Shown here: piece after piece, positions 31,759 through 40,739 of the stretch
How positions within the stretch are numbered: position 1 is the stretch's first letter
How the letters are laid out: every line of letters begins with the position of its first letter
Assembly: GCA_963716235.1 (NCBI GenBank)
Contig: CAVQTE010000008.1
Span: 62,001 to 126,000 of the forward strand
DNA: 64,000 bases
From: Sva-07 sp963716235
Lineage (GTDB): Bacteria > Actinomycetota > Acidimicrobiia > Acidimicrobiales > Ilumatobacteraceae
Direction: 5' to 3'
The notes under the pieces: model-generated
Database searches by the model: none
Seen by the model: only the letters and a program-made list of their open reading frames with translations
Told to the model about the DNA's origin: nothing
Made by a program: the position numbers and the translations under genes

Positions 31759-33189
31759 ATGAGCGATGACCGCAGGACATCCGACGACGGGTCGAACGGT
31801 CGGCCGGGATCGTTCGAGTCCGACATGGATTCGTTCGATCCGGACGAATTCGGTGGCCCACTGTTCGGTGCCACCACCGAACAGCCGATCACGTCGATCG
31901 ACGACGAGTTGGCGGCCGAACGGATCAGCTTCGGGACAGATGATTCCGGCTCGCTTCCCCACTGGACCGATCCGCCGACGGGCGAGATTCCGAGGATCCC
32001 CGTGACGGACAAGCCGGAGAGCCCGACCGACGATCTCGACGTGTGGTCGTCGTTCTCGTCCGATTCGGGGCCGGCGTCGCCGGGAGCGCCCGAGGCCCCC
32101 AAGGATCCGACGGGCGAACTGTCGTGGCACGACGACGATTCGACGGTCGAGGACGTACCGCCTGCGCGCACGACCGGGCGCACTGCGGTGGTCGCCGCAA
32201 CCCCCGATGAGCCTGCCCGTCGGGAGCCCGCCCGCATCACCATCGGTACCGATCCGTCCGGCATGCCGCGCCGCCCCGACCCCAAACGCCGCGGCGGCGC
32301 CCCCCAACGACCGCCGAGCGCAGGAGCCACCGCGCCGGCACCCGACGGTCGCAATTTGCCGGTCGCGGTCGCCAGCGGCCTCGTCCTCGCCGCGGTGTTC
32401 CTGGCGCTGTCGATGTGGCGCCCGGCCGGTGTCGTCGCATTCGTGACCGTGGCTCTCGGCCTCGCAGCGGTCGAATACTTCGCGCGAGTTGCCGACAAGG
32501 GATACCGCCCCGTGATCGCCGTGGGCGTCGCGGCCTGTGTGGCGGCGCCGTTGGCCAGTTACTGGGTCGGTGACAGCGCCCTGCCGCTCGTGGTGGCGTT
32601 CGCGTTCTTCGCCGGAGCCATCGGGTTCATCGCGGCCGACTCGATCGAGGCCGGCCCCATGCCGAACATGGCCATCACCATGCTCGGCGTCGTGTGGATC
32701 GGCGTACTCGGTTCGTTCGCGGCGTTGATCCTTCGTTGGTCGAACTTCGGCGTTGGCACGACGTGGGGTACCGACACTCTGGTGTTGGTCGCTGTGGGCG
32801 TGGTCGTCAACGACATCGGCGCCTATTTCCTCGGTTCGGCCATCGGCAAGACACCGCTGCGCCCGTGGATCAGCCCGAACAAGTCGCTCGAGGGGCTGCT
32901 CGGTGGCACTGCGCTGACGCTGTTGGTGATGCTGATCATCGGGATGCGCGACCTCAGCGACACGTGGTCGAGCACCAGCCACCTGCTGATGCTCGGCATC
33001 GTGATCTCGATCATGGCGCCGCTGGGCGATCTCACCGAGTCGATGTTCAAACGCAACCTCGACGTGAAGGACTTCGGAGCGATCATCCGCGGGCACGGCG
33101 GTGTCCTCGACCGATTCGACGGGTTCCTCTTCACGTTGCCGGCGGTCTACTACTTGATGCTCGTCATCGAGCCATGGACTGCGGTCTGA
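31759..33189 (+). CDS. cdsA: Phosphatidate cytidylyltransferase with long disordered N-terminal extension
   Basis: Makes CDP-diacylglycerol from phosphatidate and CTP in the membrane. The C-terminal half has about seven membrane spans and the CdsA signature around SMFKRNLDVKDFG and HGGVLDRFDG. The first about 190 residues are an acidic Ser/Pro/Asp-rich region of low complexity with no membrane segment, making 476 residues against about 270-300 for the family. A start in the downstream part is not needed, because frame use and composition stay coding-like throughout. Start ATG 31759. Confidence 0.92.
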   Translation: MSDDRRTSDDGSNGRPGSFESDMDSFDPDEFGGPLFGATTEQPITSIDDELAAERISFGTDDSGSLPHWTDPPTGEIPRIPVTDKPESPTDDLDVWSSFSSDSGPASPGAPEAPKDPTGELSWHDDDSTVEDVPPARTTGRTAVVAATPDEPARREPARITIGTDPSGMPRRPDPKRRGGAPQRPPSAGATAPAPDGRNLPVAVASGLVLAAVFLALSMWRPAGVVAFVTVALGLAAVEYFARVADKGYRPVIAVGVAACVAAPLASYWVGDSALPLVVAFAFFAGAIGFIAADSIEAGPMPNMAITMLGVVWIGVLGSFAALILRWSNFGVGTTWGTDTLVLVAVGVVVNDIGAYFLGSAIGKTPLRPWISPNKSLEGLLGGTALTLLVMLIIGMRDLSDTWSSTSHLLMLGIVISIMAPLGDLTESMFKRNLDVKDFGAIIRGHGGVLDRFDGFLFTLPAVYYLMLVIEPWTAV

Positions 33190-33202
33190 CGATCGAACGA
33201 TC

Positions 33203-34351
33203 GTGACTCGGGTCGCGATCGCCGGATCGACCGGTTCGATCGGCACCCAGACACTCGACGTCGTACGCGTCGAGAACCGTCGTACGCCGGGTGCCTACGA
33301 CGTGGTGGCGCTCGCCGTGGGGAGCTCCACCGATCTGCTGATCGAACAGGCGCGTGAGTTCTCGCCGTCGGTCGTCGCAGTCGCCGACGAGGTGGCGCGC
33401 CGGGTGGTGGCCGACGCCCTCCCGGGCGTCGAGGTCGTCGATCGATTGGCCGCCGTCGTCGACCCGGCCGACGTGGTCGTCAACGGGGTGGTCGGCTTCG
33501 CCGGTCTCGATGTGACCATCGAGACGCTGCGGGCGGGTAAGCGGCTCGCACTCGCGAACAAGGAGAGTCTGATCGCCGCAGGCCCCGTGGTCCAGCCGCT
33601 GCGGGCGACGCCGGGCGCCGAACTCGTGCCCGTCGACAGCGAGCACTGCGCGCTGCATCAGTGTCTGCGGTCGTCGTTCAACGGCCAGGCCGAGGTGGCC
33701 AAACTGCTGCTGACGGCGAGCGGTGGGCCATTTCGTGGACGATCGGCATCGGAGTTGGCGGAGGTCACCGTCGAGGCGGCACTGGCGCATCCGACCTGGA
33801 GCATGGGTCCGAAGATCACGGTCGATTCGAGCACGCTCATGAACAAGGGGCTCGAGGTCATCGAGGCCCACGAGCTCTACGGCACCCCCTATGACGACAT
33901 CGACGTGGTCGTGCATCCTCAGTCGATCATCCACTCGATGGTCGAGTTCACCGACGGCTCGACGATCGCCCAGCTCAGTCTGCCCGACATGCGCCTGCCG
34001 ATCGGCTATGCGCTGGGCTATCCCGATCGCATCGGGAGCCCGTTCGGCCGTATCGACTGGTCGGTGCTGTCCCGGCTCGACTTCGAGCCGCCCGACCGGG
34101 CGACGTTCCGGTGCCTCGGCCTCGCCTACCAGGCCGGACGCGCCGGTGGAACCGCCCCGGCGTGGTTGAGCGCCGCCAACGAGATCGCAGTTGATGCATT
34201 CTTGGCAGGGACGTTGCGATGGAATGAGATCCCTGACGTGTGTGTTGCTGTACTCGCGATGCATGATGGTGCAACTCCCCACACCGTCGACGACGTGATC
34301 GAGGCCGATGCTCAGGCTCGGCGGATCGCCCGTCAACTCCTGACGAAGTGA
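33203..34351 (+). CDS. dxr: 1-deoxy-D-xylulose-5-phosphate reductoisomerase
   Basis: Second committed enzyme of the MEP isoprenoid route, converting DXP to MEP with NADPH. 382 residues; the NADPH motif GSTGSIGTQTLDVV is at the N-terminus, then ALANKESLIAAG, the metal/substrate region PVDSEHCALHQCL and TASGGPFRG. The start is GTG 33203, 13 bases after cdsA. It is in a run with the site-2 protease gene and ispG, another MEP gene, as in many actinobacteria. Confidence 0.95.
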   Translation: MTRVAIAGSTGSIGTQTLDVVRVENRRTPGAYDVVALAVGSSTDLLIEQAREFSPSVVAVADEVARRVVADALPGVEVVDRLAAVVDPADVVVNGVVGFAGLDVTIETLRAGKRLALANKESLIAAGPVVQPLRATPGAELVPVDSEHCALHQCLRSSFNGQAEVAKLLLTASGGPFRGRSASELAEVTVEAALAHPTWSMGPKITVDSSTLMNKGLEVIEAHELYGTPYDDIDVVVHPQSIIHSMVEFTDGSTIAQLSLPDMRLPIGYALGYPDRIGSPFGRIDWSVLSRLDFEPPDRATFRCLGLAYQAGRAGGTAPAWLSAANEIAVDAFLAGTLRWNEIPDVCVAVLAMHDGATPHTVDDVIEADAQARRIARQLLTK

Positions 34352-34363
34352 TGGTTCAACCCG

Positions 34364-35707
34364 ATGACTGATCAACTGACCCCCACCGAACGACCCGCTG
34401 GCGACCAGCCAGCGGCGTTCGCCCCGCCGAGCCGCAGTGATCGCGTCAAGAGCGAGATCATGGCTGGCGGATCGGTCACCGAGCTGAGCGACGACGAGTT
34501 GGCCAATGGCTGGACCGGATACCTCGCGATGGCAGCGATCCTGGGTCTGTTCGTCTGGCTGGCGTTCGTCAACATCTGGATCTTCGTGTTCGTCGTGGGT
34601 GTGGTCATCTCGATCTTCCTCCACGAACTCGGGCACTTCTCCACCGCCAAGTGGACCGGCATGAAGGCCACGCAGTTCTTCTTGTTCTTCGGGCCACGGC
34701 TGTGGAGCTTCCGGCGTGGCGAGACCGAGTACGGCGTTCGAGCGATCCCGCTCGGCGCATTCGTGCGCATCATCGGCATGAACCGGATGGACGAGGTCGA
34801 TCCCGCCGACGAGGGACGCACTTATCGCCAAGCGACGTTCCCTCGCCGGCTCCTCGTGATCAGCGCCGGCTCGATCATGCACATCATGATCGCCATCGTG
34901 CTGCTGTTCGCCGTCTACTCGACCCAGGGCGAGATCACCGCCGAGGACGAGCCGGTTGTCGTCGTGGGTGCGGTGAGCCCGGGGCTGCCGGCCTCCGAAG
35001 CGGGCATCATCGCCGACGACGAGATCGTGTCGATCGGCGGCGTCGCCGTTGCCACCTCGATCGAACTCGGCGAAGTGGTTCGCAGCTTCGAGCCCGGTGA
35101 CATCGTCGATGTCGTCGTGATCCGTGACGGTGTCGAACAGACCGTTCCCGTCGGCCTCGGCGCCAACACCTCGGTGGGCGCCGATGACCCACTGTTCGGT
35201 ACGGCACTGCTCGGCGTTCGCAGCTTCAGCCCGCCGCTGTATCAGGATCACGGCATCGTCGGCTCGGCCGTCAACGCCGTCACCGACATCGTCCCGGTCT
35301 CGTGGGAATCGATGCAGGGGATCGTCAAGGTCATCAACCCGGTCAACATGATCGGCCACCTCGCCGGCACGAACGACGACCTGTCGAGCCGCCCGACGAC
35401 GCTGTACGGCGTGGCCACGGTGTCCGACGATGTGGGCGACTCCGGTGGATTCGCCGGCGTCCTCTACCTGCTGGCGGTCTTGAACATCTTCGTCGGCGTG
35501 TTCAACATGATGCCCTTGCTCCCGCTCGACGGCGGCCACGCAGCGATCGCCTGCTACGAGCGGTTCCGTGAGTGGCGCAGCGGCACCAAGCAGCGCTATT
35601 TCGCTGACGTCGAGCGGCTGATGCCCTTCGCGATGGGCGTCATCGTCGTGTTGGCGATGCTGATGTTCAGCGGGCTGTACCTCGACATCACGCAGCCGAT
35701 CGGATAG
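34364..35707 (+). CDS. Site-2 intramembrane zinc metalloprotease (RseP/Rip1-like)
   Basis: Cuts membrane-embedded anti-sigma factors or other substrates. 447 residues: N-terminal cytosolic tail, then a membrane span with HELGH at 87-91 (zinc ligands and catalytic Glu), a PDZ domain around VSPGLPASEAGIIADDEIV, and NMMPLLPLDGGH with the third zinc-side Asp in a C-terminal span. Its place between dxr and ispG matches Rip1 in mycobacteria. Substrates cannot be inferred here. Confidence 0.92.
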   Translation: MTDQLTPTERPAGDQPAAFAPPSRSDRVKSEIMAGGSVTELSDDELANGWTGYLAMAAILGLFVWLAFVNIWIFVFVVGVVISIFLHELGHFSTAKWTGMKATQFFLFFGPRLWSFRRGETEYGVRAIPLGAFVRIIGMNRMDEVDPADEGRTYRQATFPRRLLVISAGSIMHIMIAIVLLFAVYSTQGEITAEDEPVVVVGAVSPGLPASEAGIIADDEIVSIGGVAVATSIELGEVVRSFEPGDIVDVVVIRDGVEQTVPVGLGANTSVGADDPLFGTALLGVRSFSPPLYQDHGIVGSAVNAVTDIVPVSWESMQGIVKVINPVNMIGHLAGTNDDLSSRPTTLYGVATVSDDVGDSGGFAGVLYLLAVLNIFVGVFNMMPLLPLDGGHAAIACYERFREWRSGTKQRYFADVERLMPFAMGVIVVLAMLMFSGLYLDITQPIG

Positions 35708-35716
35708 TCCTGTCCC

Positions 35717-36946
35717 GTGGACGTCTCCAGCTCACTCGTCACCCGCAAGCTCACTCGGAAGATCTCCGTCGGCAACGTCGAGGTCGGTGGCGACGCGCCG
35801 ATCACGGTGCAGTCGATGACGATCACCAAGACCGCCGACGTCGAGGGCACGCTGCAGCAGATCTACGCGCTGGCTGCTGCCGGTGCCGACATCGTGCGCT
35901 GTACCTGCAACGAGACCGAAGCAGCCGAAGGACTGGCACAGATCGTGCCGCGTTCGCCGGTGCCGATCATCGCCGACATCCACCATCAGTACAAGATGGC
36001 CATGGCCGCGATGGAAGCGGGCGTGCAGGGCCTGCGGCTGAACCCGGGCAACATCCGCCGGCCCGAACACATCAAGACCGTTGCCGCCGAGGCGCGTGAC
36101 CGTGGCATCCCCATCCGCATCGGGGTCAACGCAGGGTCGCTCGATCCCGCGCTCTACGAGAAGTACGGCAGTGCCACGCCCGAGGCGATGGTCGAGTCGG
36201 CCCAGCAGGAGATCGCCTACTTCGACGAGGTGGGCTTCGACATGATCAAGATCTCGGTCAAGGCGTCGAGCGTGCCGCTGATGATCGAGGCGTACCGCCA
36301 GCTCTCGGAGGTGACCGACCATCCGCTGCACCTCGGTGTCACCGAGGCCGGCCCGCCGCCGGCCGGGTTGATCAAGGCAACAGCGGGGATCGCGACGTTG
36401 CTCATGGAGGGCATCGGCGACACGATCCGCTACTCGCTGACGGCCGATCCGGTGGAGGAGGCTCGTGCCGGACGACAGCTGCTCGAGGCGCTGGGTCTAC
36501 GCGAGCGAAAGAACGTCGATCTGATCGCGTGCCCATCGTGCGGTCGCGCCGAGGTCGACGTGATCGATGTCGCCAACCGGGCGATGGCGGCCTTCGCCGA
36601 CCGCGAGATCCCACTGCAGATCGCTGTGATGGGCTGCGTCGTGAACGGTCCGGGCGAAGCCCGTGACGCCGACCTCGGTATCGCGGCCGGCAACAAGCGC
36701 GGGCACCTCTTCGTGAAGGGGCAGAACGTCGCTGTCGTCCCCGAGGACGAGATGGTCGACCAACTGGTCGAGTGGGCTGAGTTCATCAACGAGCACGGTG
36801 TCGACGCGGCGCTGGCGCGAGTCGACCTGGTCAAGGCCGCACGCGAAGCCGAGAAGGACCGCGCCAAACTCCTCGACGACAAGGGCGACGACGCCAATCA
36901 CGCCAGCGAGAAGATCGTCGAGATCCGCAAGACCACCCGCTCCTGA
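35717..36946 (+). CDS. ispG: 4-hydroxy-3-methylbut-2-enyl diphosphate synthase
   Basis: Iron-sulfur enzyme of the MEP pathway, reducing MEcPP to HMBPP. 409 residues from GTG 35717. The [4Fe-4S] cysteines are visible in LIACPSCGRAEVDV and in AVMGCVVNGPGEARDADLGI; the TIM-barrel start APITVQSMTITKTADVEGT is canonical. The C-terminal extension is lysine/glutamate-rich. The gene closes the rightward housekeeping block; a TGAGCGA-group palindrome follows and manA comes from the other strand. Confidence 0.95.
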   Translation: MDVSSSLVTRKLTRKISVGNVEVGGDAPITVQSMTITKTADVEGTLQQIYALAAAGADIVRCTCNETEAAEGLAQIVPRSPVPIIADIHHQYKMAMAAMEAGVQGLRLNPGNIRRPEHIKTVAAEARDRGIPIRIGVNAGSLDPALYEKYGSATPEAMVESAQQEIAYFDEVGFDMIKISVKASSVPLMIEAYRQLSEVTDHPLHLGVTEAGPPPAGLIKATAGIATLLMEGIGDTIRYSLTADPVEEARAGRQLLEALGLRERKNVDLIACPSCGRAEVDVIDVANRAMAAFADREIPLQIAVMGCVVNGPGEARDADLGIAAGNKRGHLFVKGQNVAVVPEDEMVDQLVEWAEFINEHGVDAALARVDLVKAAREAEKDRAKLLDDKGDDANHASEKIVEIRKTTRS

Positions 36947-36960
36947 CCCCTCCTCATCGT

Positions 36961-37003
36961 GCTGTGAGCGATGTACGCAGTATCTGCGTCTATCGCTCAC
37001 AGC
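36961..37003. repeat. Intergenic palindrome, TGAGCGA group, copy 2
   Basis: Nearly complete hairpin: arms GCTGTGAGCGAT and ATCGCTCACAGC, inner stem ACGCAG-TAT-CTGCGT. It sits between convergent ispG and manA, so it may end both transcripts. The outer arms equal those at 15498-15538. Confidence 0.8.
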
Positions 37004-37017
37004 AGGTGGTGGGTTGG

Positions 37018-38007
37018 TCAGGTCTCAGGCGTGACACTGGTGACGACGTAGGTGACCGCACTCGGGCCGAGTGTCGCTCCGGGCGGGAGATAGAGCGTCC
37101 GGCCGTCGAGGCCGACAGTGAGTTCGTGGCCGGTCGAGGTGTGCGTCCGGCCCGGCTCGATACGAACGAGGGTGCAGCCGGCCTCCGGCAGGCGGTACCG
37201 GCCGGTCCTCGAAGCGTCGGGCATCACGGGTTGTGCGAGTGGCGTGGGGTCGAGGACGTGAAGCAGCTCGTCGATGTCGACCTCCTTGACCGTGAGGCCG
37301 CCGCGCACGACGTTGTCACTCGACCCCATCAGCTCGATGCCCGCGCCGCCGAGGTAGGCATGCAGGTTGCCGGCGGTGAGATGGATCGCCTCACCCGGTT
37401 GCAGCGTCACGCGATTGAGCAACAGGGTGACGATCGCGCTCGCGTCGCCCGGGTATCGGTTGGCCAGGGTGGTCACGAGCTGCGCCTCGACGCGGGCGCT
37501 GCGTTCGCACGCCACGATCGTGGGTTGTGGATCGAACTGCCCGCGGTAGATCGCCTCGATCGTGGCGCCCACGCCGTTGGAGCGGAGCATGCTCGCCAGT
37601 CCGTCGGCCCCGATTGAGCCGAGCAGCGTGAGCGTCGCCCCGACTGGACGGACGCCGCACAACGCGTCGAATCGGGTGAGCGCACAGAGCAGTTCCGGCT
37701 TGGCGCGATCGTCGGGGTAGACACCGCGTGCAAACCCGTCGACGGCTTGTGATGCCGTCGGGTGGACCTGCAGGGAGAGTGGTTCCGCAGCGGCGAGCAC
37801 CTTCAACAGATAGGGGAGGTCACCCGTCAGCTCGCTCAGCGCCTGCCCAGCGGCTGTCTTCGTGGGTCCGTTCGGATGCGTCCCCAACCACAGCTCCGCC
37901 CACGGTTGCCCATCGGCAGTCACACCCAGGAGTTCGGGGATGAAGGTCAGGTCACCCCAGGCGTAGTGCTGGACGACTCCCTCGACCGGAATCGGAACGT
38001 CGGACAT
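37018..38007 (-). CDS. manA: Mannose-6-phosphate isomerase, class I
   Basis: Interconverts mannose 6-phosphate and fructose 6-phosphate, supplying GDP-mannose routes. 329 residues from ATG 38007. PWAELWLGTHPNGPT, SLQVHPTASQA, the KPELLCALTRFDALCG block and HLTAGNLHAYLGGAGIE, including zinc-binding residues, are typical. Its ATG overlaps the stop of the MBL-hydrolase gene upstream (TGATG), so they are coupled. It could support glycan synthesis by the two polysaccharide regions. Confidence 0.92.
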   Translation of the reverse strand: MSDVPIPVEGVVQHYAWGDLTFIPELLGVTADGQPWAELWLGTHPNGPTKTAAGQALSELTGDLPYLLKVLAAAEPLSLQVHPTASQAVDGFARGVYPDDRAKPELLCALTRFDALCGVRPVGATLTLLGSIGADGLASMLRSNGVGATIEAIYRGQFDPQPTIVACERSARVEAQLVTTLANRYPGDASAIVTLLLNRVTLQPGEAIHLTAGNLHAYLGGAGIELMGSSDNVVRGGLTVKEVDIDELLHVLDPTPLAQPVMPDASRTGRYRLPEAGCTLVRIEPGRTHTSTGHELTVGLDGRTLYLPPGATLGPSAVTYVVTSVTPET

Positions 38008-38633
38008 CACACTCCGAGTTCTTCGGCGCGCGCCAACACACCGGCCCGCTCGGCGCCGATGGTCGTGGAGTCGCCGTGCCCGGTGTGAACGATGGTCTCG
38101 TCGGGCAGGGTCAGGAGTCGGTCGCGGATCGAACGCAGGATCGTCGCCTCGTCGCTGAAGCTCCGGCCGGTGGCGCCCGGACCGCCGCAGAACAGCGTGT
38201 CTCCGCTGAAGACTGCACCCGAGGCGGTGTCGTGGAAGCTGCAACAGCCGGGGGAGTGGCCAGGCGTGTGCAGCACGGTGAGAGCGTGGCGACCGGCGAG
38301 CAGTGTCTCGCCGGGCGCCAACGCACGATCGGGGGAGTCATCGGGCCAGACCACGTCCCACAGCATCCGGTCGGCGGGGTGCAGGAGGATGGGTGCGTCA
38401 ACGGCGTCACGCAACGGCACAGCGGCGTTGATGTGATCGTTGTGCCCGTGGGTGAGGACGATGCCGGCGACCCGGCGGCCGTTGATCGCTGCGACGATCG
38501 CCTCGTGGTCGTGGGCGGCGTCGAACACCACGACCTCGCGATCGTCGCCGACGATCCAGATGTTGTTGGTGACCTCCCACTCGCCGCCGTCGAGCGCGAA
38601 GATCCCGTCGGTCGTGACCAGCTCGATGCTCAT
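38007..38633 (-). CDS. MBL-fold metallo-hydrolase
   Basis: 208 residues, glyoxalase II-like metallo-beta-lactamase. The metal motif THGHNDHINA (HxHxDH) and HTPGHSPGCCSFH, FSGDTLFCGGPGATG and HTGHGDSTTIG give the full two-metal site. It lies 21 bases downstream of mscR on the same strand; in mycobacteria an MBL-fold gene also follows the mycothiol-dependent formaldehyde dehydrogenase, so it may hydrolyse an S-acyl-mycothiol. That function is inferred. Confidence 0.85.
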   Translation of the reverse strand: MSIELVTTDGIFALDGGEWEVTNNIWIVGDDREVVVFDAAHDHEAIVAAINGRRVAGIVLTHGHNDHINAAVPLRDAVDAPILLHPADRMLWDVVWPDDSPDRALAPGETLLAGRHALTVLHTPGHSPGCCSFHDTASGAVFSGDTLFCGGPGATGRSFSDEATILRSIRDRLLTLPDETIVHTGHGDSTTIGAERAGVLARAEELGV

Positions 38634-38654
38634 GATCGCTTCAGCGCACCGTCA

Positions 38655-39740
38655 TCAGAACACGACCACGCTGCGCAGGACCTCGCCGCGTTCCATCTTG
38701 TGGAACGCCTCCTCGACGCCCTCGAGGCCAATCGTCTCCGACACGAACCCGTCGAGGTCGAGGCGCCCCTGGAGATACAGATCGATCAGCATCGGGAAGT
38801 CACGCGACGGCAGACAGTCGCCGTACCACGACGACTTGAGGGCCCCGCCTCGACCGAACACCTCGATGAAGGGGAGCTCCAGCGTCATCTCCGGGTTGGG
38901 CACGCCGACGAGCACCACCGTGCCGGCCAGATCGCGTGCTGCGAAGGCCTGCTTGTAGACCTCGGGGTGGCCGATCGCCTCGATGCACACGTCGGCGCCG
39001 AAGCCGCCCGTGACCGAGCGGATGAACTCCACCGGATCGTTCTGCTTCGAGTTGCAGACGTGGGTGGCGCCGAAACCTTTCGCCCACTCGAGCTTGCGGT
39101 CGTCGATGTCGACGCCGATGATGGTCGACGCGCCGGCCAGCCGGGCACCGGCGATCGCGGCATCGCCCACACCGCCACAGCCGAAGACCGCGACCGACTG
39201 GCCGCGGGTGACGGCGGCGGTGTTGAGCACGGCGCCGAGGCCGGCCATCACGCCGCAGCCGAGCAGGCCCGCGGCAGCCGGGGAGGCGGCCGGGTCGACC
39301 TTGGTGCACTGTCCGGCGGCGACGAGTGTCTTGTCGCAGAACGCACCGATGCCGAGGGCCGGTGACAGTTCGGTTCCGTCGGCCAAGGTCATCTTCTGGG
39401 CGGCGTTGTGCGTGTTGAAGCAGTACTGCGGCTGGCCCCGGCGGCACGCCCGACAGTCGCCGCACACGGCGCGCCAGTTGAGGATCACGTAGTCGCCGGG
39501 GACCACCTCGGTGACGCCGTCGCCGACCGACTCGACGACCCCGGCGGCCTCGTGGCCGAGCAGGAACGGGAAGTCGTCGTTGATCCCGCCCTCGCGATAG
39601 TGCAGGTCGGTGTGGCAGACCCCGCACGCCTGGATGACGACGACGGCCTCACCTGGCCCGGGATCGGGGATGACGATCGTCTCCATCGACACGGGTTGGC
39701 CCTTCGCTCGGGCGATGATTCCACGAACCTCTTGACTCAT
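38655..39740 (-). CDS. mscR: S-(hydroxymethyl)mycothiol dehydrogenase (class III-like alcohol dehydrogenase)
   Basis: Zinc NAD-dependent enzyme oxidising the mycothiol-formaldehyde adduct. 361 residues from ATG 39740, matching MscR length. The catalytic zinc site is CGVCHTDLHYREGG with GHEAAG; the structural zinc lobe is CGDCRACRRGQPQYC; the NAD motif is VFGCGGVGDAA. MscR versus another class III dehydrogenase is decided mainly by overall resemblance and the MBL neighbour. Its presence suggests the organism makes mycothiol. Confidence 0.85.
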   Translation of the reverse strand: MSQEVRGIIARAKGQPVSMETIVIPDPGPGEAVVVIQACGVCHTDLHYREGGINDDFPFLLGHEAAGVVESVGDGVTEVVPGDYVILNWRAVCGDCRACRRGQPQYCFNTHNAAQKMTLADGTELSPALGIGAFCDKTLVAAGQCTKVDPAASPAAAGLLGCGVMAGLGAVLNTAAVTRGQSVAVFGCGGVGDAAIAGARLAGASTIIGVDIDDRKLEWAKGFGATHVCNSKQNDPVEFIRSVTGGFGADVCIEAIGHPEVYKQAFAARDLAGTVVLVGVPNPEMTLELPFIEVFGRGGALKSSWYGDCLPSRDFPMLIDLYLQGRLDLDGFVSETIGLEGVEEAFHKMERGEVLRSVVVF

Positions 39741-39805
39741 TCGGCTGACCGTAGCGCGCCGGTCGCTGTGTGGAACCGTGTTGGCGTGGGGAACGTCAAA
39801 CGACC

Positions 39806-40702
39806 ATGAGCAAGCGTCTCGTCCCCATGGTCTTCGTGCCCATGGTCCTCGCCGTCGTCGGCCTCGCCATCGTCGCATCCGCCTGCGGCAGCGACGGCGC
39901 GCAGTCGTCACCCGCATCCGACTCCACCCTGCCGCCGGTCGCCACCGGTGATCCCGCCACTGGCGGCTACACCCACCCGACCGGTTCCGACGAGGTGGTC
40001 ATCTCATATGCCGAGTTGGGTGGCTTCACCACCCGAGAGTTCACGTTCCAGCAGACGCCGGCCGTGCTGGTCTCCGGCGATGGGCACGTGTTCAGTCCGG
40101 GCGCACAGATCGAGATCTACCCGGGCCCGTTGCTCCCCGCCGTGCAGGTACAGACGATCACCGAGAACGGCATCCAGAACCTGCTCGCCGCGGCCGACGC
40201 GGCAGGTCTCCTCGCCGACATCGACTACACGATCGACTCGAATGTCGCCGACGCGTCCACGGCGACCGTGACGATCAGCGCCGACGGCGGCACCTGGACG
40301 CACGAGGCGTATGCGCTCGGATTCGCCGGGCCCGACGGCGTGGAACCGACGCCGGAGCGGCAGGCCTTGCTGGCATTCGTCAACCAACTCACCGAGCTGT
40401 CGAAGCTCGCCGGGGCCGAGAACCTCGGCGAGACGTCACTGTTCGAGCCGACCGAGTATGCGATCGAGGCGGCGCCCATCGACGATCTCTCGGCCTACGG
40501 CGCCGATGGTATCGAGCCCACGGTCGAGGAGTGGCCCGCGGATGTGTCGGTTCGGCTGGTCGACGCGTCGGCCTGCGTGACGGTGCCGGCGGCTGAGATC
40601 GGCGAACTCCTCGCCGCCGCCAATCAGCTGACGTTCTTCACCGACGCCGACGTGACCTACCAGGTCGTCGCTCGCCCCGTCCTCCCCGGCTCCACCTGCT
40701 GA
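39806..40702 (+). CDS. Lipoprotein of unknown function
   Basis: 298 residues from ATG 39806. Signal peptide with lipobox ASAC (Cys27), a short Ser/Pro/Thr linker, then a beta-rich extracytoplasmic domain (VVISYAELGGFTTREFTF, PGPLLPAVQVQTITENGIQNLL). Two cysteines near the end (DASACVTVP and the terminal GSTC) may bond. Divergent from mscR. The stop codon lies inside the palindrome at 40699-40739. The family is not recognised. Confidence 0.75.
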   Translation: MSKRLVPMVFVPMVLAVVGLAIVASACGSDGAQSSPASDSTLPPVATGDPATGGYTHPTGSDEVVISYAELGGFTTREFTFQQTPAVLVSGDGHVFSPGAQIEIYPGPLLPAVQVQTITENGIQNLLAAADAAGLLADIDYTIDSNVADASTATVTISADGGTWTHEAYALGFAGPDGVEPTPERQALLAFVNQLTELSKLAGAENLGETSLFEPTEYAIEAAPIDDLSAYGADGIEPTVEEWPADVSVRLVDASACVTVPAAEIGELLAAANQLTFFTDADVTYQVVARPVLPGSTC

Positions 40703-40739
40703 TGTAACGATTGGTGTCTGACACCAATCGTTACATCAG
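40699..40739. terminator. Perfect 20-bp-arm palindrome shared by two convergent stop codons
   Basis: Arms of 20 bases around a single central T at 40719, core GGTGTC-T-GACACC. Both flanking genes end within the arms (TGA 40700-40702 and, on the other strand, 40736-40738). Likely a bidirectional factor-independent terminator without a T tract. Confidence 0.8.

Noticed and set aside
33164..35539. 791-codon leftward open frame opposite dxr and the site-2 protease
   Set aside because: His/Asp/Arg-rich antisense artefact of GC-rich codon use; the sense genes have full family motifs.
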